Shown: positions 29,519 through 37,884, counted from the stretch's first letter. The stretch is 64,000 bases of DNA from Pseudoalteromonas sp. T1lg23B (GCF_002964665.1 NZ_PQBZ01000030.1:318388-382387); one strand, 5' to 3'. Numbers and translations: made by a program. The notes: generated by a model not told the origin, from the sequence alone.

Positions 29519-30808
29519 ATGAAAAAAATAATCATCGTGGGCGGCGGTTTGGCAGGTGGTTTGACCGCCATCTATCTCGCCAGACGCGGCTATGAAGTGC
29601 ATATTATTGAAAAAAGAGGTAACCCGATAGACAGTCAAGCAGACTACATTGACCAAGTCAGCTCTAGGGCTATTGGCGTGAGTATGACCGTGCGCGGTAT
29701 TGAGGCGGTTGTAGCTGCGGGGATCCCACTTGAAGAGTTGCAAGCTTGTGGCGTACAAGTGTCGGGGATGGCATTTTTTGTTAACGGTCAAGCCAAGGTC
29801 AGGGAATTGCCACCACTGGGTGAGTTAAAGCCGTTATCACTGAGCCGTAGTGCATTTCAGGTGTTATTAAATAAGTACGCACATCTAGCTGATGTACATT
29901 ACCACTATCATCAGCGTTGTATTGAGGTGGATTTAGACAATGCCAGCATTTTAACTCAAGACGACTCGGGTCAATTTACCACTCATAAAGGAGACTTGAT
30001 TATTGCCGCTGATGGCGCACGTTCATGTGTACGTGATGCGATGCAAACGCATTGTCGTCGCTTTGAGTTTCATCAATCATTTTTCAAACACGGCTATAAA
30101 ACCTTGGTGATCCCAGATGCGTCGAAGGTTGGTTTACGTACTGATTTACTGTACTTCTTTGGAATGGACTCAGGGGGCGAGTTTGCAGGCAGGGCGGCAA
30201 CTATTCCAGATGGAAGCATTAGCTTTGCTGTGTGTTTGCCATACACAGGTCAGGTGAGTTTACATAGTAAAGATCAAACTGCGATGCGTGCTTTCTTTGA
30301 ACAATACTATCGAATGGTTCCAGATGAGATTCGTCAGTCTTTGTTTGAACAATTTATGGAAAAACCGAGCAACGATTTAATTAATGTTCGCTCGTCTACT
30401 TTCCATTATAAGAATAAGGCTGTACTGATCGGTGATTCAGCGCATGCAACCGCGCCATTTCTAGGCCAAGGCATGAATATGGCACTCGAAGATGCATATG
30501 TTTTAGATCAGTTATTTGCACAATACGATGGCGACCAAGATGAGATATTGCCAAAGTTTACCCTGCTGCGTAAGAAAGAAGCGGATGCGATGCAAGATAT
30601 GGCTCGCGCTAACTATGAAGTGCTTTCTTGCTCTAACCCAGTCTTTTTCATGCGCGCGCGCTTCGCTCGATACATGAATAAAAAGTTTCCCGGGCTCTAC
30701 CCGCCAGATATGGCCGAAAAGCTGTACTTTACCTCTATGGCATACAGCGAGCTTAGAAACGTTCAACAAAAACAAAATGTTTGGTACAAAATAGGGAGAA
30801 TGAATTAA
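29519..30808 (+). CDS. vioC: Violacein FAD-dependent monooxygenase VioC
   Basis: 429 residues. FAD-binding IIVGGGLAGGLTAIYLA at the start and the second FAD motif VLIGDSAHATAPFLGQG near residue 305. It belongs to the aromatic hydroxylase class and performs the last oxygenation, on the C-2 of the second indole, turning protoviolaceinic acid into violaceinic acid, which becomes violacein. Without VioD action it makes deoxyviolacein. Its stop shares a base with the vioD start (TAATG at 30806-30810), indicating translational coupling. Confidence 0.96.
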   Translation: MKKIIIVGGGLAGGLTAIYLARRGYEVHIIEKRGNPIDSQADYIDQVSSRAIGVSMTVRGIEAVVAAGIPLEELQACGVQVSGMAFFVNGQAKVRELPPLGELKPLSLSRSAFQVLLNKYAHLADVHYHYHQRCIEVDLDNASILTQDDSGQFTTHKGDLIIAADGARSCVRDAMQTHCRRFEFHQSFFKHGYKTLVIPDASKVGLRTDLLYFFGMDSGGEFAGRAATIPDGSISFAVCLPYTGQVSLHSKDQTAMRAFFEQYYRMVPDEIRQSLFEQFMEKPSNDLINVRSSTFHYKNKAVLIGDSAHATAPFLGQGMNMALEDAYVLDQLFAQYDGDQDEILPKFTLLRKKEADAMQDMARANYEVLSCSNPVFFMRARFARYMNKKFPGLYPPDMAEKLYFTSMAYSELRNVQQKQNVWYKIGRMN

Positions 30809-31932
30809 TGAACATTTTAGTGATCGGTGCAGGCCCTGCCGGATTGATGTTTGCGAGCCAAATCAAAAAACTGAATCCGCAGTGGAATATTCGTATCATC
30901 GAAAAGAATAACCAAGAAGAGAGTGTAGGATGGGGGGTGGTTTTACCAGGTAGAGCGCCTCATCATCCAGCCAATCCATTATCTTATTTGTTGGATCATG
31001 AAGCGCTAGATGCGCAGTATTTAGAGACGTTTAAACTGACACACCACAACGACAGTGCAATGAAAAGCACAGGCGTCACCTTGTGTGGTGCAGAGCGAAA
31101 ATCTATGATCAAAGCGCTTAGAGCGCTTTGTGAAAGCCTCGATATTCCCATTGAGTACGAGCAACCAGTGTTAGATGAAGCGCAGTTGGCCTGCGACCAA
31201 TATGATCTTGTGGTGGTATCTAACGGCATTAGTCACACCACACATTTCTATCGCGAAGCGCTCAAACCTGAGATTGATTTCGGTAAAAACCGTTACATGT
31301 GGTATGGCACACCTCAGCTATTTGATGAAATGAACCTCATTTTTAAAGCTCATTCCAGTGGTGTGTTTGTTGCCCATTCTTACAAGTATTCGAGCAATAT
31401 GAGTACTTTTGTTGTTGAATGTAGTGAACAGACATATCAAAAATCCGGTTTAGATGAAATGTCACCTGAGCAGGGCGAAGCATTCATCGCTGGAGTGTTT
31501 AGTAGAGAGCTTGATGCACAGCCAGTCATAGCACAGCCCGGTTTGAAATGGCGTCAGTTTATGACCTTAAGCCATGAAAAAGCCTACGATGGTAATATTG
31601 TTTTGTTAGGCGATGCCTTACAGTCTGGCCACTTTTCTATCGGTCATGGTACCACCATGGCGGTAGTCGGCGCACAATTGTTAGTTAAGTCAGTACATCA
31701 GCACAGCCACAACATTGATATGGCATTGGAAGACTTTAATGAGCGTGTGATGCCTGTTATGAAGTTGTTTAGTCAGCATGCTGAAATTAGCCGGCTTTGG
31801 TTTGAAAGTGCAGAAGACAACATGCATCTGACGACCCCTGAAATTGCCCAAGCGTTTGCTCAAAGGCGAGCGTCATTACCCGCACTTCCTGAAGCATTAC
31901 AAGAGGCGCTTAAATATGCGCTTCAGCGCTAG
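30808..31932 (+). CDS. vioD: Protodeoxyviolaceinate monooxygenase VioD
   Basis: 374 residues from the ATG at 30808, giving MNILVIGAGPAGLMFASQI, which matches the known VioD start; a longer frame from 30781 is unlikely. The second FAD motif is VLLGDALQSGHFSIGHGT near residue 270. VioD hydroxylates C-5 of one indole ring of protodeoxyviolaceinic acid. GRAPHHPANPLSYLLDHE in the substrate half also matches the family. It is followed by vioE after 11 bp. Confidence 0.96.
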   Translation: MNILVIGAGPAGLMFASQIKKLNPQWNIRIIEKNNQEESVGWGVVLPGRAPHHPANPLSYLLDHEALDAQYLETFKLTHHNDSAMKSTGVTLCGAERKSMIKALRALCESLDIPIEYEQPVLDEAQLACDQYDLVVVSNGISHTTHFYREALKPEIDFGKNRYMWYGTPQLFDEMNLIFKAHSSGVFVAHSYKYSSNMSTFVVECSEQTYQKSGLDEMSPEQGEAFIAGVFSRELDAQPVIAQPGLKWRQFMTLSHEKAYDGNIVLLGDALQSGHFSIGHGTTMAVVGAQLLVKSVHQHSHNIDMALEDFNERVMPVMKLFSQHAEISRLWFESAEDNMHLTTPEIAQAFAQRRASLPALPEALQEALKYALQR

Positions 31933-31943
31933 TAGGTGTCATT

Positions 31944-32549
31944 ATGGAACTGAATAAATTGGATAAAGTACCACCAAAACTACCCGACAACTGGAGCAGC
32001 AGTTACATATCTTACTGGCAACCTATGTTGAGTGAGGATGATATCACTTCTGGTTATTGCTGGTTTGACTATGAGAACAACGTGTGTCGCATTGATGGTC
32101 TATTTAACCCTTGGAGTGAAGCGCAAAAGGGTCATCGCTTATGGATGTCGGAAGTCATGTATCCTAGCAGCCGAGAATCTTTCAAGGCGAAAGTCGCATA
32201 CACCAGAGCACACACCAACATGCCCAGTGAGTTTGTTGAGTCGGTACTTGATGATGAAGTGGATGCATGTCATGAACTCATTTTAACTCAGGATGTGTTG
32301 CTACAGTGTGATGCCCAATTTGCGGGAATACACGATGTATTGGGTCAATCCGCAGAAGCGTGGACTTTCGAGCGACCGCATGGCAAAGGCCCAGCAACGT
32401 ACTACTTTGTAGCAGGCACCAATCAGTTATTGAGAATGGTTACGGGGGACCCAAGTGTTCATGCATCGGTTCGGGACTTTCCGAATTTTAACACGCTAAC
32501 CATACCAGCTAGCACGTTTGATGTGGTCAAACTAAAATCGCTCGAATAG
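31944..32549 (+). CDS. vioE: Violacein biosynthesis enzyme VioE
   Basis: 201 residues, slightly longer than in Chromobacterium. It is highly recognisable from SYWQPML, TSGYCWFDYE, CRIDGLFNPWSE and RMVTGDPS. VioE is a cofactor-free enzyme with a lipoprotein-carrier-like fold. It takes the VioB product and moves the indole (1,2-shift) to make protodeoxyviolaceinic acid. In its absence the intermediate dimerises to chromopyrrolic acid. The equivalents of the active-site Tyr and Ser in the SYxSYW stretch and the Glu in the LWMSEV stretch appear to be kept. Last gene of the operon. Confidence 0.97.
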   Translation: MELNKLDKVPPKLPDNWSSSYISYWQPMLSEDDITSGYCWFDYENNVCRIDGLFNPWSEAQKGHRLWMSEVMYPSSRESFKAKVAYTRAHTNMPSEFVESVLDDEVDACHELILTQDVLLQCDAQFAGIHDVLGQSAEAWTFERPHGKGPATYYFVAGTNQLLRMVTGDPSVHASVRDFPNFNTLTIPASTFDVVKLKSLE

Positions 32550-32578
32550 ACGGTTGTTGGCACTGAGAATGAGGCATG

Positions 32579-32604
32579 CCAACCATGTAAACTGACATGG
32601 TTGG
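32579..32604 (+). terminator. Stem-loop after vioE, possible transcript end
   Basis: A perfect 10-bp stem CCAACCATGT/ACATGGTTGG with loop AAACTG. There is no T-run after it, so it could be a 3'-end stabilising or rho-linked structure and not a classic terminator. Confidence 0.5.
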
Positions 32605-32810
32605 TCATGAAAACTAATATTGTACTGACACAGGATGAAATTTTTAAGTTGTATTTTTTGCAATTTTAACTTGTGGTTTTTTTTAAAGTAAGTAAATACA
32701 TCAACGCGTTACCCTATCATTCCTCTACCTTCCAGTAAGATGTTTTTTGTAAATATATTAAGATATTTGATAATAAATATTGAAATGTTTATTTTTGCAT
32801 GCCATATTTT

Positions 32811-32839
32811 TTGAGCAGGTATTAACATCTGCTTAATCT
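32811..32839 (+). promoter_or_regulatory. Candidate promoter for the leader ORF and S51 gene
   Basis: TTGAGC (32811-32816), a 17-bp spacer and TAATCT (32834-32839) give a plausible sigma-70 promoter. Transcription would begin near 32846, 26 bases before the small ORF. The rest of the 32605-32810 gap is very AT-rich with nothing recognisable. Confidence 0.5.
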
Positions 32840-32871
32840 TAATTTACTCAACAATCATTTAGGAGACGTAT

Positions 32872-32955
32872 ATGTTTACAGTAATCGTAGTACGCCCTAG
32901 TGATCTGCATGAATGTTCGGTTGACTATCACTTAAGCGAGTGGTTCGACGAATAA
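32872..32955 (+). CDS. Candidate 27-residue leader peptide or small protein
   Basis: ATG at 32872 with a consensus ribosome binding site AGGAG at 32861-32865 (6-bp gap), and TAA at 32953. The peptide starts MFTVIVVRPSDLHE and ends LSEWFDE; it has a single Cys and an acidic, aromatic end. I do not recognise it. It is followed 4 bp later by the left arm of a 13-bp inverted repeat whose right arm overlaps the probable SD of the next gene. That suits a cis-acting leader peptide. A small free peptide, a peptide precursor, or a chance frame remain possible. There is no signal peptide. Confidence 0.4.
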   Translation: MFTVIVVRPSDLHECSVDYHLSEWFDE

Positions 32956-32959
32956 CCCC

Positions 32960-33033
32960 ACCTGAATTTTAAAGCCTAACTATGCCCACATTTTCGTTGC
33001 GGCAGGAATAACTATAACTATTAAAATTCAGGT
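32960..33033 (+). repeat. 13-bp inverted repeat covering the SD of the S51 gene
   Basis: ACCTGAATTTTAA (32960-32972) and TTAAAATTCAGGT (33021-33033) are perfect reverse complements 48 bp apart. The right arm contains CAGG, the only SD-like sequence close to the ATG at 33042. Inside the loop TAACTAT occurs three times (32977, 33009, 33015), and TGCC/GGCA can form a smaller stem. As RNA it could hide the ribosome binding site. A 74-bp mobile-repeat relic with terminal inverted repeats is the other reading. Confidence 0.6.
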
Positions 33034-33041
33034 AAATTCTT

Positions 33042-34439
33042 ATGAAAAACAACACGAACATTCTATCTGCATCACTAGCAGCCTGTTTGCTTGCGAGCAT
33101 TAACAGCTATGCATGTCTAACCAATGAAATTGAATCAAACAATACAGAAAGCAGTGCCAATAGCGGGCTCTGTAGCAATACATTGGTCAGTGGGGAGCTG
33201 TCGAGAAACGATACAGACTGGTTTTCTTTTGAAGTGACGCAAGCGGGTGCCATTGACATTTCACTCGATCACAGCAGTGGTGATGATTTTGACTGGTTTC
33301 TATACCAGCAAACGGGTCCAGCCGTCGCTAGCAAAGAAACCAGTCAGGTTCCTGAGTCAGGAAGTTATATTGCAACAACCACGGGGACTTATTACGTTAA
33401 GTTAACGCGTTATAGCGGCTCAGGCTGGTATGATCTCAATGTGCGTTTTGACCAAAGCAATACACCGCCTCCACCACCGAGTGGTAGTTGCAGTTATGGG
33501 GAACGACCATCCAAACCCGGTGCGCTTAAAGCTTATCTAGCAGGTAACAGCGCGGATGCGTGTAATGCACTCAATTCAGGTAATGGTGCAGCCTTGTTAA
33601 TGGGTGGTGGAACAGATGTCGATAGTGCGTTTAGTCAACGGGTAACCCCCCATGTTGGCAGTGGTGCAGATGTGGTGGTCTTACGTACATCAGGCACCAA
33701 TGCTTATAACGATTATCTGCTCACACTTATGGGAGCTGATTCGGTCGAAACCCTGATTGTAGACTCAGTTAGCAAAGCAAATGACCCTTACGTTGAATGG
33801 GCTATTCGCAGTGCTGAATTTGTCTGGTTTGCAGGAGGGGATCAATCCGATTATCTCAATCAATGGCAGGGGACGGCAGTACAAACCGCAGTTCAGCACG
33901 TTTTTGATAAAGGCGGCGTTGTTGGTGGTACCTCGGCAGGCATGGCATTGATGGCTGACAGTATCTATGATCCAGACGCAGTGCTAGGTGCGGTTTCAAG
34001 TGAAGTCGTCACTGATTATTGTCATGAGACACTAAACTTTAGTAGTCATTTTGTTTCCATTCCAATGCTAAATAATGCTTTGACCGACACACACTTTGCT
34101 GAGCGAGACAGAATGGGTCGCGCGGCGGTATCACTTGCAAGACATAGTAATGGTCATTTCAATATTGCGGCTGATGAAGCGACTTCAATTTTTATTACCG
34201 CTGATGGTAATGGGGTCGTAGATGGCAGTGCTGCGGTGTACATTCTAAAAGAGACTGCGCAAACCCAGCGAGTGGCGTTGGCATGTGGGCAGGCCGTTGA
34301 ATATCAGGATATTTTAAGAGTGAAGTTGCAAAGTGGCGATAGCTATAATGTCTATAGTCATGCGCATACGGGTGCCGAGCTGATGCTGTCAATTGACGGT
34401 AACTTGAGTAACTTTTACCAGCCAACTAACCCTTACTAG
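33042..34439 (+). CDS. Secreted cyanophycinase-like S51 family protein with PPC domain
   Basis: 465 residues. Signal peptide (residues 1 to about 24, ending SYA), then a pre-peptidase C-terminal (PPC) domain at about 27-137 (EIESNNTESSANSG to DLNVRFD), a Pro-rich linker, and a peptidase S51/cyanophycinase domain. The catalytic Ser is Ser298 in GGTSAGMA; FAGGDQSDY and DTHFAERDRMGR are further family signatures. Cyanophycinases cut beta-Asp-Arg dipeptides from cyanophycin; other exported members have unknown substrates. PPC usually sits in exported proteases. The gene has no SD except the one inside the preceding inverted repeat. Confidence 0.88.
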   Translation: MKNNTNILSASLAACLLASINSYACLTNEIESNNTESSANSGLCSNTLVSGELSRNDTDWFSFEVTQAGAIDISLDHSSGDDFDWFLYQQTGPAVASKETSQVPESGSYIATTTGTYYVKLTRYSGSGWYDLNVRFDQSNTPPPPPSGSCSYGERPSKPGALKAYLAGNSADACNALNSGNGAALLMGGGTDVDSAFSQRVTPHVGSGADVVVLRTSGTNAYNDYLLTLMGADSVETLIVDSVSKANDPYVEWAIRSAEFVWFAGGDQSDYLNQWQGTAVQTAVQHVFDKGGVVGGTSAGMALMADSIYDPDAVLGAVSSEVVTDYCHETLNFSSHFVSIPMLNNALTDTHFAERDRMGRAAVSLARHSNGHFNIAADEATSIFITADGNGVVDGSAAVYILKETAQTQRVALACGQAVEYQDILRVKLQSGDSYNVYSHAHTGAELMLSIDGNLSNFYQPTNPY

Positions 34440-34465
34440 GCTCAATACGTATAACTTTTGACGTT

Positions 34466-34515
34466 AAAGCGCACAATTCAATCTATTACGAAAGTATAGC
34501 ATTGTGCGCTTTTAT
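34466..34515. terminator. Bidirectional terminator between S51 gene and LacI gene
   Basis: AAAGCGCACAAT (34466-34477) pairs perfectly with ATTGTGCGCTTT (34501-34512), with an A-rich left and T-rich right flank. It lies between convergent genes. Confidence 0.8.
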
Positions 34516-34533
34516 ACAGCTGACTTAAAATTT

Positions 34534-35553
34534 TTAGGTATTTCGGACGATTAGATTAGGTGGTAATAACGTAGACTCTACGGTTTCACCACGGATCAGA
34601 CTGAGTAGATTCGAGACCAGCATTTGCCCTGCTAATGTGGTGTTTTGTTGCACGGTCGTAAGTGCTGGAGACACATAACTTGCCGCGGGAATATTATCAA
34701 ACCCTACCACACGCACATCATTGGGAACCGCAATACCCGCTTCTTGCAGCGCACGGATAGCCCCAATGGCTATTAAATCACTGGCTGCAAACAGTGCATT
34801 AAAGTGAACATTATTTGCAATCAAAGATTTTGTTGCGTGATAGCCAGAATCTTCTGTGGAGATAGCATTGGCGATTTTACGTTCATTTAATTGAATACCT
34901 TTGGCTTGAAACGTGTCTTTAAAGCCTTGATAGCGAGCGAAAAACTCAGGGCTATGATGAGATGCATCACCAATAAAAGCGCAATCAGTACGTTTTTGGT
35001 CAATTAAGTGCTGTGCGGCCAGTTGGCCACCACCATAGTTATCACAGCTGACTGTCAAGTCGGGCCTACCATCAACCTTAGCGCCCCAACAGACAAATTT
35101 AGTGTCTTGCTCCAACAGTTGTTGTAAACGTGATTGGTAGTCCAAGTAATCGCCATAGCCTAATAAAATAATACCATCGGCGCGATGACTATCTTCATAA
35201 TCGGCGCGCCAATCTTGACTGCTTGATTGAAAAGATACCAATAAGTCATACCCTTCTTTCGAGCAGGCACGTGTAATACTGCCTAGCATACTTAAAAAGA
35301 AAGGGTTGATTTGTGACTCGTCAGTGGTTGGGTCTTCAAACAGCAACAGCGCTAAAGTACTACTTTGCTGGGTACGTAAGTTGCTGGCATTTTTGTCTAC
35401 TTTGTAGTTCAGTTTTGCGGCAACTTCGTGCACTTTGCGTCGAGTTTCTTCATTGACTAAGGGGCTATTTCTCAGCGCACGCGAAACCGTAGACTGCGAC
35501 ACACCAGCGTAGTGGGCAATATCAAAAGATGTTGCTTTACCTTTATGCTTCAT
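34534..35553 (-). CDS. LacI family transcriptional regulator (first)
   Basis: 339 residues from the ATG at 35553 (a TTG at 35565 would add four residues). The N-terminal helix-turn-helix is SFDIAHYAGVSQSTVSRALR with the hinge helix following. Residues from about 65 form a periplasmic-binding-protein-like sugar domain. Divergent from glucokinase. The palindrome TGACACCGGTGTCA at 35651 in the shared control region is a natural target for this protein or for the second LacI. Effector unknown; a sugar is likely. Confidence 0.9.
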   Translation of the reverse strand: MKHKGKATSFDIAHYAGVSQSTVSRALRNSPLVNEETRRKVHEVAAKLNYKVDKNASNLRTQQSSTLALLLFEDPTTDESQINPFFLSMLGSITRACSKEGYDLLVSFQSSSQDWRADYEDSHRADGIILLGYGDYLDYQSRLQQLLEQDTKFVCWGAKVDGRPDLTVSCDNYGGGQLAAQHLIDQKRTDCAFIGDASHHSPEFFARYQGFKDTFQAKGIQLNERKIANAISTEDSGYHATKSLIANNVHFNALFAASDLIAIGAIRALQEAGIAVPNDVRVVGFDNIPAASYVSPALTTVQQNTTLAGQMLVSNLLSLIRGETVESTLLPPNLIVRNT

Positions 35554-35639
35554 TTTTATACTCAACAGTAGTTAACTCAGTTATTGTCAGGATCTGAACA
35601 AATATTTCAACCAATTTCGCCATAATCCTAAATTTTTTA

Positions 35640-35668
35640 TTGCCACTATCTGACACCGGTGTCATAAT
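35640..35668 (+). promoter_or_regulatory. Promoter with LacI-type operator in its spacer
   Basis: TTGCCA (35640-35645), 17-bp spacer, CATAAT (35663-35668). The perfect 14-bp palindrome TGACACCGGTGTCA (35651-35664) fills the spacer and reaches into the -10. Central CG is typical of LacI-family sites. It differs from the ATACGTAT-type site of the starch genes. Confidence 0.65.
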
Positions 35669-35704
35669 GTGGGTGTTTTATCATTTTGTTGTCAAAACGT
35701 ATTG

Positions 35705-35735
35705 GCTGCCCAACAAGTGTGGGCAGCACTTTTTT
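35705..35735 (+). terminator. Terminator in the leader upstream of glucokinase
   Basis: GCTGCCCA (35705-35712) and TGGGCAGC (35720-35727) form an 8-bp stem followed by six T. It lies about 30 bases after the expected start of the 35640 promoter and before glk at 35851, so it may attenuate glk transcription or end a short RNA. Confidence 0.7.
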
Positions 35736-35850
35736 ACGTCAGTTAGCGTGCAAAATTAACTGAATGACCAATAGAAATACTTGCACTAGCAACCTGGGCT
35801 TGGTGCATAAAAATAAGCGCGTATCGCGCAATGACAAAAGAGAAAACAAC

Positions 35851-36849
35851 ATGACCCAGACAACAAGTTACCAACATCAAGATTTTGATCCGATTGTCGT
35901 TGCCGATATTGGTGGAACGAACGCAAGATTTGCTATCGTCACGCATTATTGCCAACAAACTCGTCAATTCGAAATACAACATCAAATCACTTATCCAAGT
36001 GCAGAGTTTCAGTCTTTTGAAGCTGCTTTACACCGCTTTCTTAGCCAATTACCGATAGATAGACCTAAAAGAGCGTGTCTTGCGGTCGCCGGTCCAATTA
36101 AATCGCAACAGGTTTACTTAACGAATCTTGGCTGGCATTTCGGCATTGCAGAACTCAAAACTCAAATGCAGTTTGATGAGCTAGCAGTAATCAATGACTT
36201 TGCTGCTTTTGCCTATGCAGCGCCGTATTTGGATACAAAGCAAAACCTAATCATTAAATCTGGCCAGCCTGAACCAGATGCAAACATTGCCGTGATGGGG
36301 CCAGGTACGGGGTTTGGTGCGGCATGCTTGGCACGTGACATTAATGGCAGTGCGGTGATGAGTTGCGAAGCTGGACATATCAACTTGGCACCAGTGACAG
36401 CCCTAGACAGACAATTATTACATGCTCTGCGTTCCAACTTACAACATGTTTCAATCGAAAGCGTGTTCTCAGGTCCTGGCATCGCGCGCCTATATCGAGC
36501 CATGGCCGAAGTAAAAGGGCATACTCCAATGGATTTGAACGCCTCGCAAATTAGCCAACTGGCGCCGGAATGTGATGTGTGTGATGCAACTTTGACGCAC
36601 TTTTGTGACTGGATGGGGAGTGTAGCGGGTGATCTAGCCCTGACATTTGGTGCGCTCGGTGGAGTGTACATTGGTGGTGGTATTTTACCTCGCATGACAG
36701 ATCGCTTATTATCGAGTCGATTTATTGAACGGTTCACTGAGAAAGGGTTAATGTCGCAGTACGTTGGACAAATCCCGGTGACTTTAGTAGTACAAGACAA
36801 TATTCCTCTTATTGGTGCCGCGGCATGTTTGCATGAGCGTCGCGCATAG
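35851..36849 (+). CDS. glk: Glucokinase
   Basis: 332 residues from the ATG at 35851, preceded by AAGAGA; a longer frame from 35764 has no family support. It is of the E. coli Glk type (not ROK): the ATP-binding VVADIGGTNARFAIV at the start, VINDFAAFAYA with the catalytic Asp, GPGTGFGAACL and EAGHINLAP. It phosphorylates glucose released by the glucoamylase and alpha-glucosidase to glucose-6-phosphate. It is co-directional with the second LacI gene 21 bp downstream. Confidence 0.94.
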   Translation: MTQTTSYQHQDFDPIVVADIGGTNARFAIVTHYCQQTRQFEIQHQITYPSAEFQSFEAALHRFLSQLPIDRPKRACLAVAGPIKSQQVYLTNLGWHFGIAELKTQMQFDELAVINDFAAFAYAAPYLDTKQNLIIKSGQPEPDANIAVMGPGTGFGAACLARDINGSAVMSCEAGHINLAPVTALDRQLLHALRSNLQHVSIESVFSGPGIARLYRAMAEVKGHTPMDLNASQISQLAPECDVCDATLTHFCDWMGSVAGDLALTFGALGGVYIGGGILPRMTDRLLSSRFIERFTEKGLMSQYVGQIPVTLVVQDNIPLIGAAACLHERRA

Positions 36850-36870
36850 CAAGGGGCCTGGAATAATTGC

Positions 36871-37884
36871 ATGAAGAAAGTAACCATTAATAGTGTTGCA
36901 ACCTACGCTGGCGTATCCAAAAAGACGGTTTCCAGAGTACTTAACAATGAACCAAACGTTAGTCCCGCAACGCGTGAGAAAGTATTAAAAGTATTTAAAG
37001 AGCTGGACTATACGCCAAATCCGATTGCTCGCGGTTTGGCTAGAAATCGCAGCTTTATTATTGGTTGCCTGTACGATAACCCAAGTAAAAGTTACATTAC
37101 ACGGGTACAAAGTGGCGCGTTGGAAGCTTGCCATAAACATCACTACAACTTGCTAATTCATCCATGCGAGCTACGTGGTGAGGAACTTATCGCAAATATC
37201 GAGCACTTGCTAACCACGTCAAGACTCGATGGTATGGTTCTAACACCGCCTTTTTCAGACTCACAAGAATTGATCGACTTTTTAAAGAAAAAGAAAATAC
37301 ATTTTGCCCGTGTGGCGTCGGCTATTGATGATGCTGAATCAATCTCGGTACGCAGTAACGACGAGCAGGGGGCGTATGAAATTACTGAGCATTTGATCAA
37401 ACTGGGCCATAGCAATATTGCTTTTATCAAAGGTCACCCTGATCACAGTGCAACCGAACAGCGTTTTTCAGGCTATCAGCGCGCCCTAGCGGAGCACAAT
37501 ATCGCCTTTAATCCAAAACTAGTTGCAGAGGGTAACTTTAGTTATCACTCGGGGGCTGATAGTGCGAAGGCGATATTGGATCTAGAGCCTAGGCCAAGCG
37601 CTGTATTTGCTTCAAACGATTACATGGCAGCAGCGGTATTAAAATTGGCGACACAAAGGCAACTAAAAGTACCCCAAGATATCTCTATAGCAGGTTTTGA
37701 TAACGCGCCAATTGCCCGTCATATTTGGCCTGGATTGACCACCATTGCACAACCGGTAGAAGAGATGACACGTCAAGCGGTAGAGCAATTGATTTTGCAA
37801 ATAGGTGATGAGCAAACGCCGGTGTATCAGGCAACGCTTGAAGCAAAACTCATTACTCGAGAGTCAACAGCGCAACATAAGTAA
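36871..37884 (+). CDS. LacI family transcriptional regulator (second)
   Basis: 337 residues. The helix-turn-helix is INSVATYAGVSKKTVSRVLN, followed by the hinge (NPIARGLARNRS) and a sugar-binding domain of the LacI type. The recognition helix begins KK whereas the other regulator has QS, so the two should read different operators. Being in one unit with glucokinase, this protein is a good candidate to control the ATACGTAT-type sites of the starch locus, but that is inference. A terminator follows. Confidence 0.92.
   Translation: MKKVTINSVATYAGVSKKTVSRVLNNEPNVSPATREKVLKVFKELDYTPNPIARGLARNRSFIIGCLYDNPSKSYITRVQSGALEACHKHHYNLLIHPCELRGEELIANIEHLLTTSRLDGMVLTPPFSDSQELIDFLKKKKIHFARVASAIDDAESISVRSNDEQGAYEITEHLIKLGHSNIAFIKGHPDHSATEQRFSGYQRALAEHNIAFNPKLVAEGNFSYHSGADSAKAILDLEPRPSAVFASNDYMAAAVLKLATQRQLKVPQDISIAGFDNAPIARHIWPGLTTIAQPVEEMTRQAVEQLILQIGDEQTPVYQATLEAKLITRESTAQHK

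Noticed and set aside
13163-31932. A link between the halogenase and violacein (halogenated violacein)
   Set aside because: The halogenase gene is locked in the starch operon with 3-bp spacing and lies 10 kb from vioA; nothing but shared substrate class suggests it.
34442-34455. Another ATACGTAT core (TCAATACGTATAAC)
   Set aside because: It lies between two convergent genes just before their terminator, with no promoter to control, and matches the flanks poorly. Likely chance.
36213-36887. A 224-codon minus-strand frame over the glucokinase gene
   Set aside because: It lies wholly opposite a well-supported glucokinase and the regulator start; composition-driven shadow.
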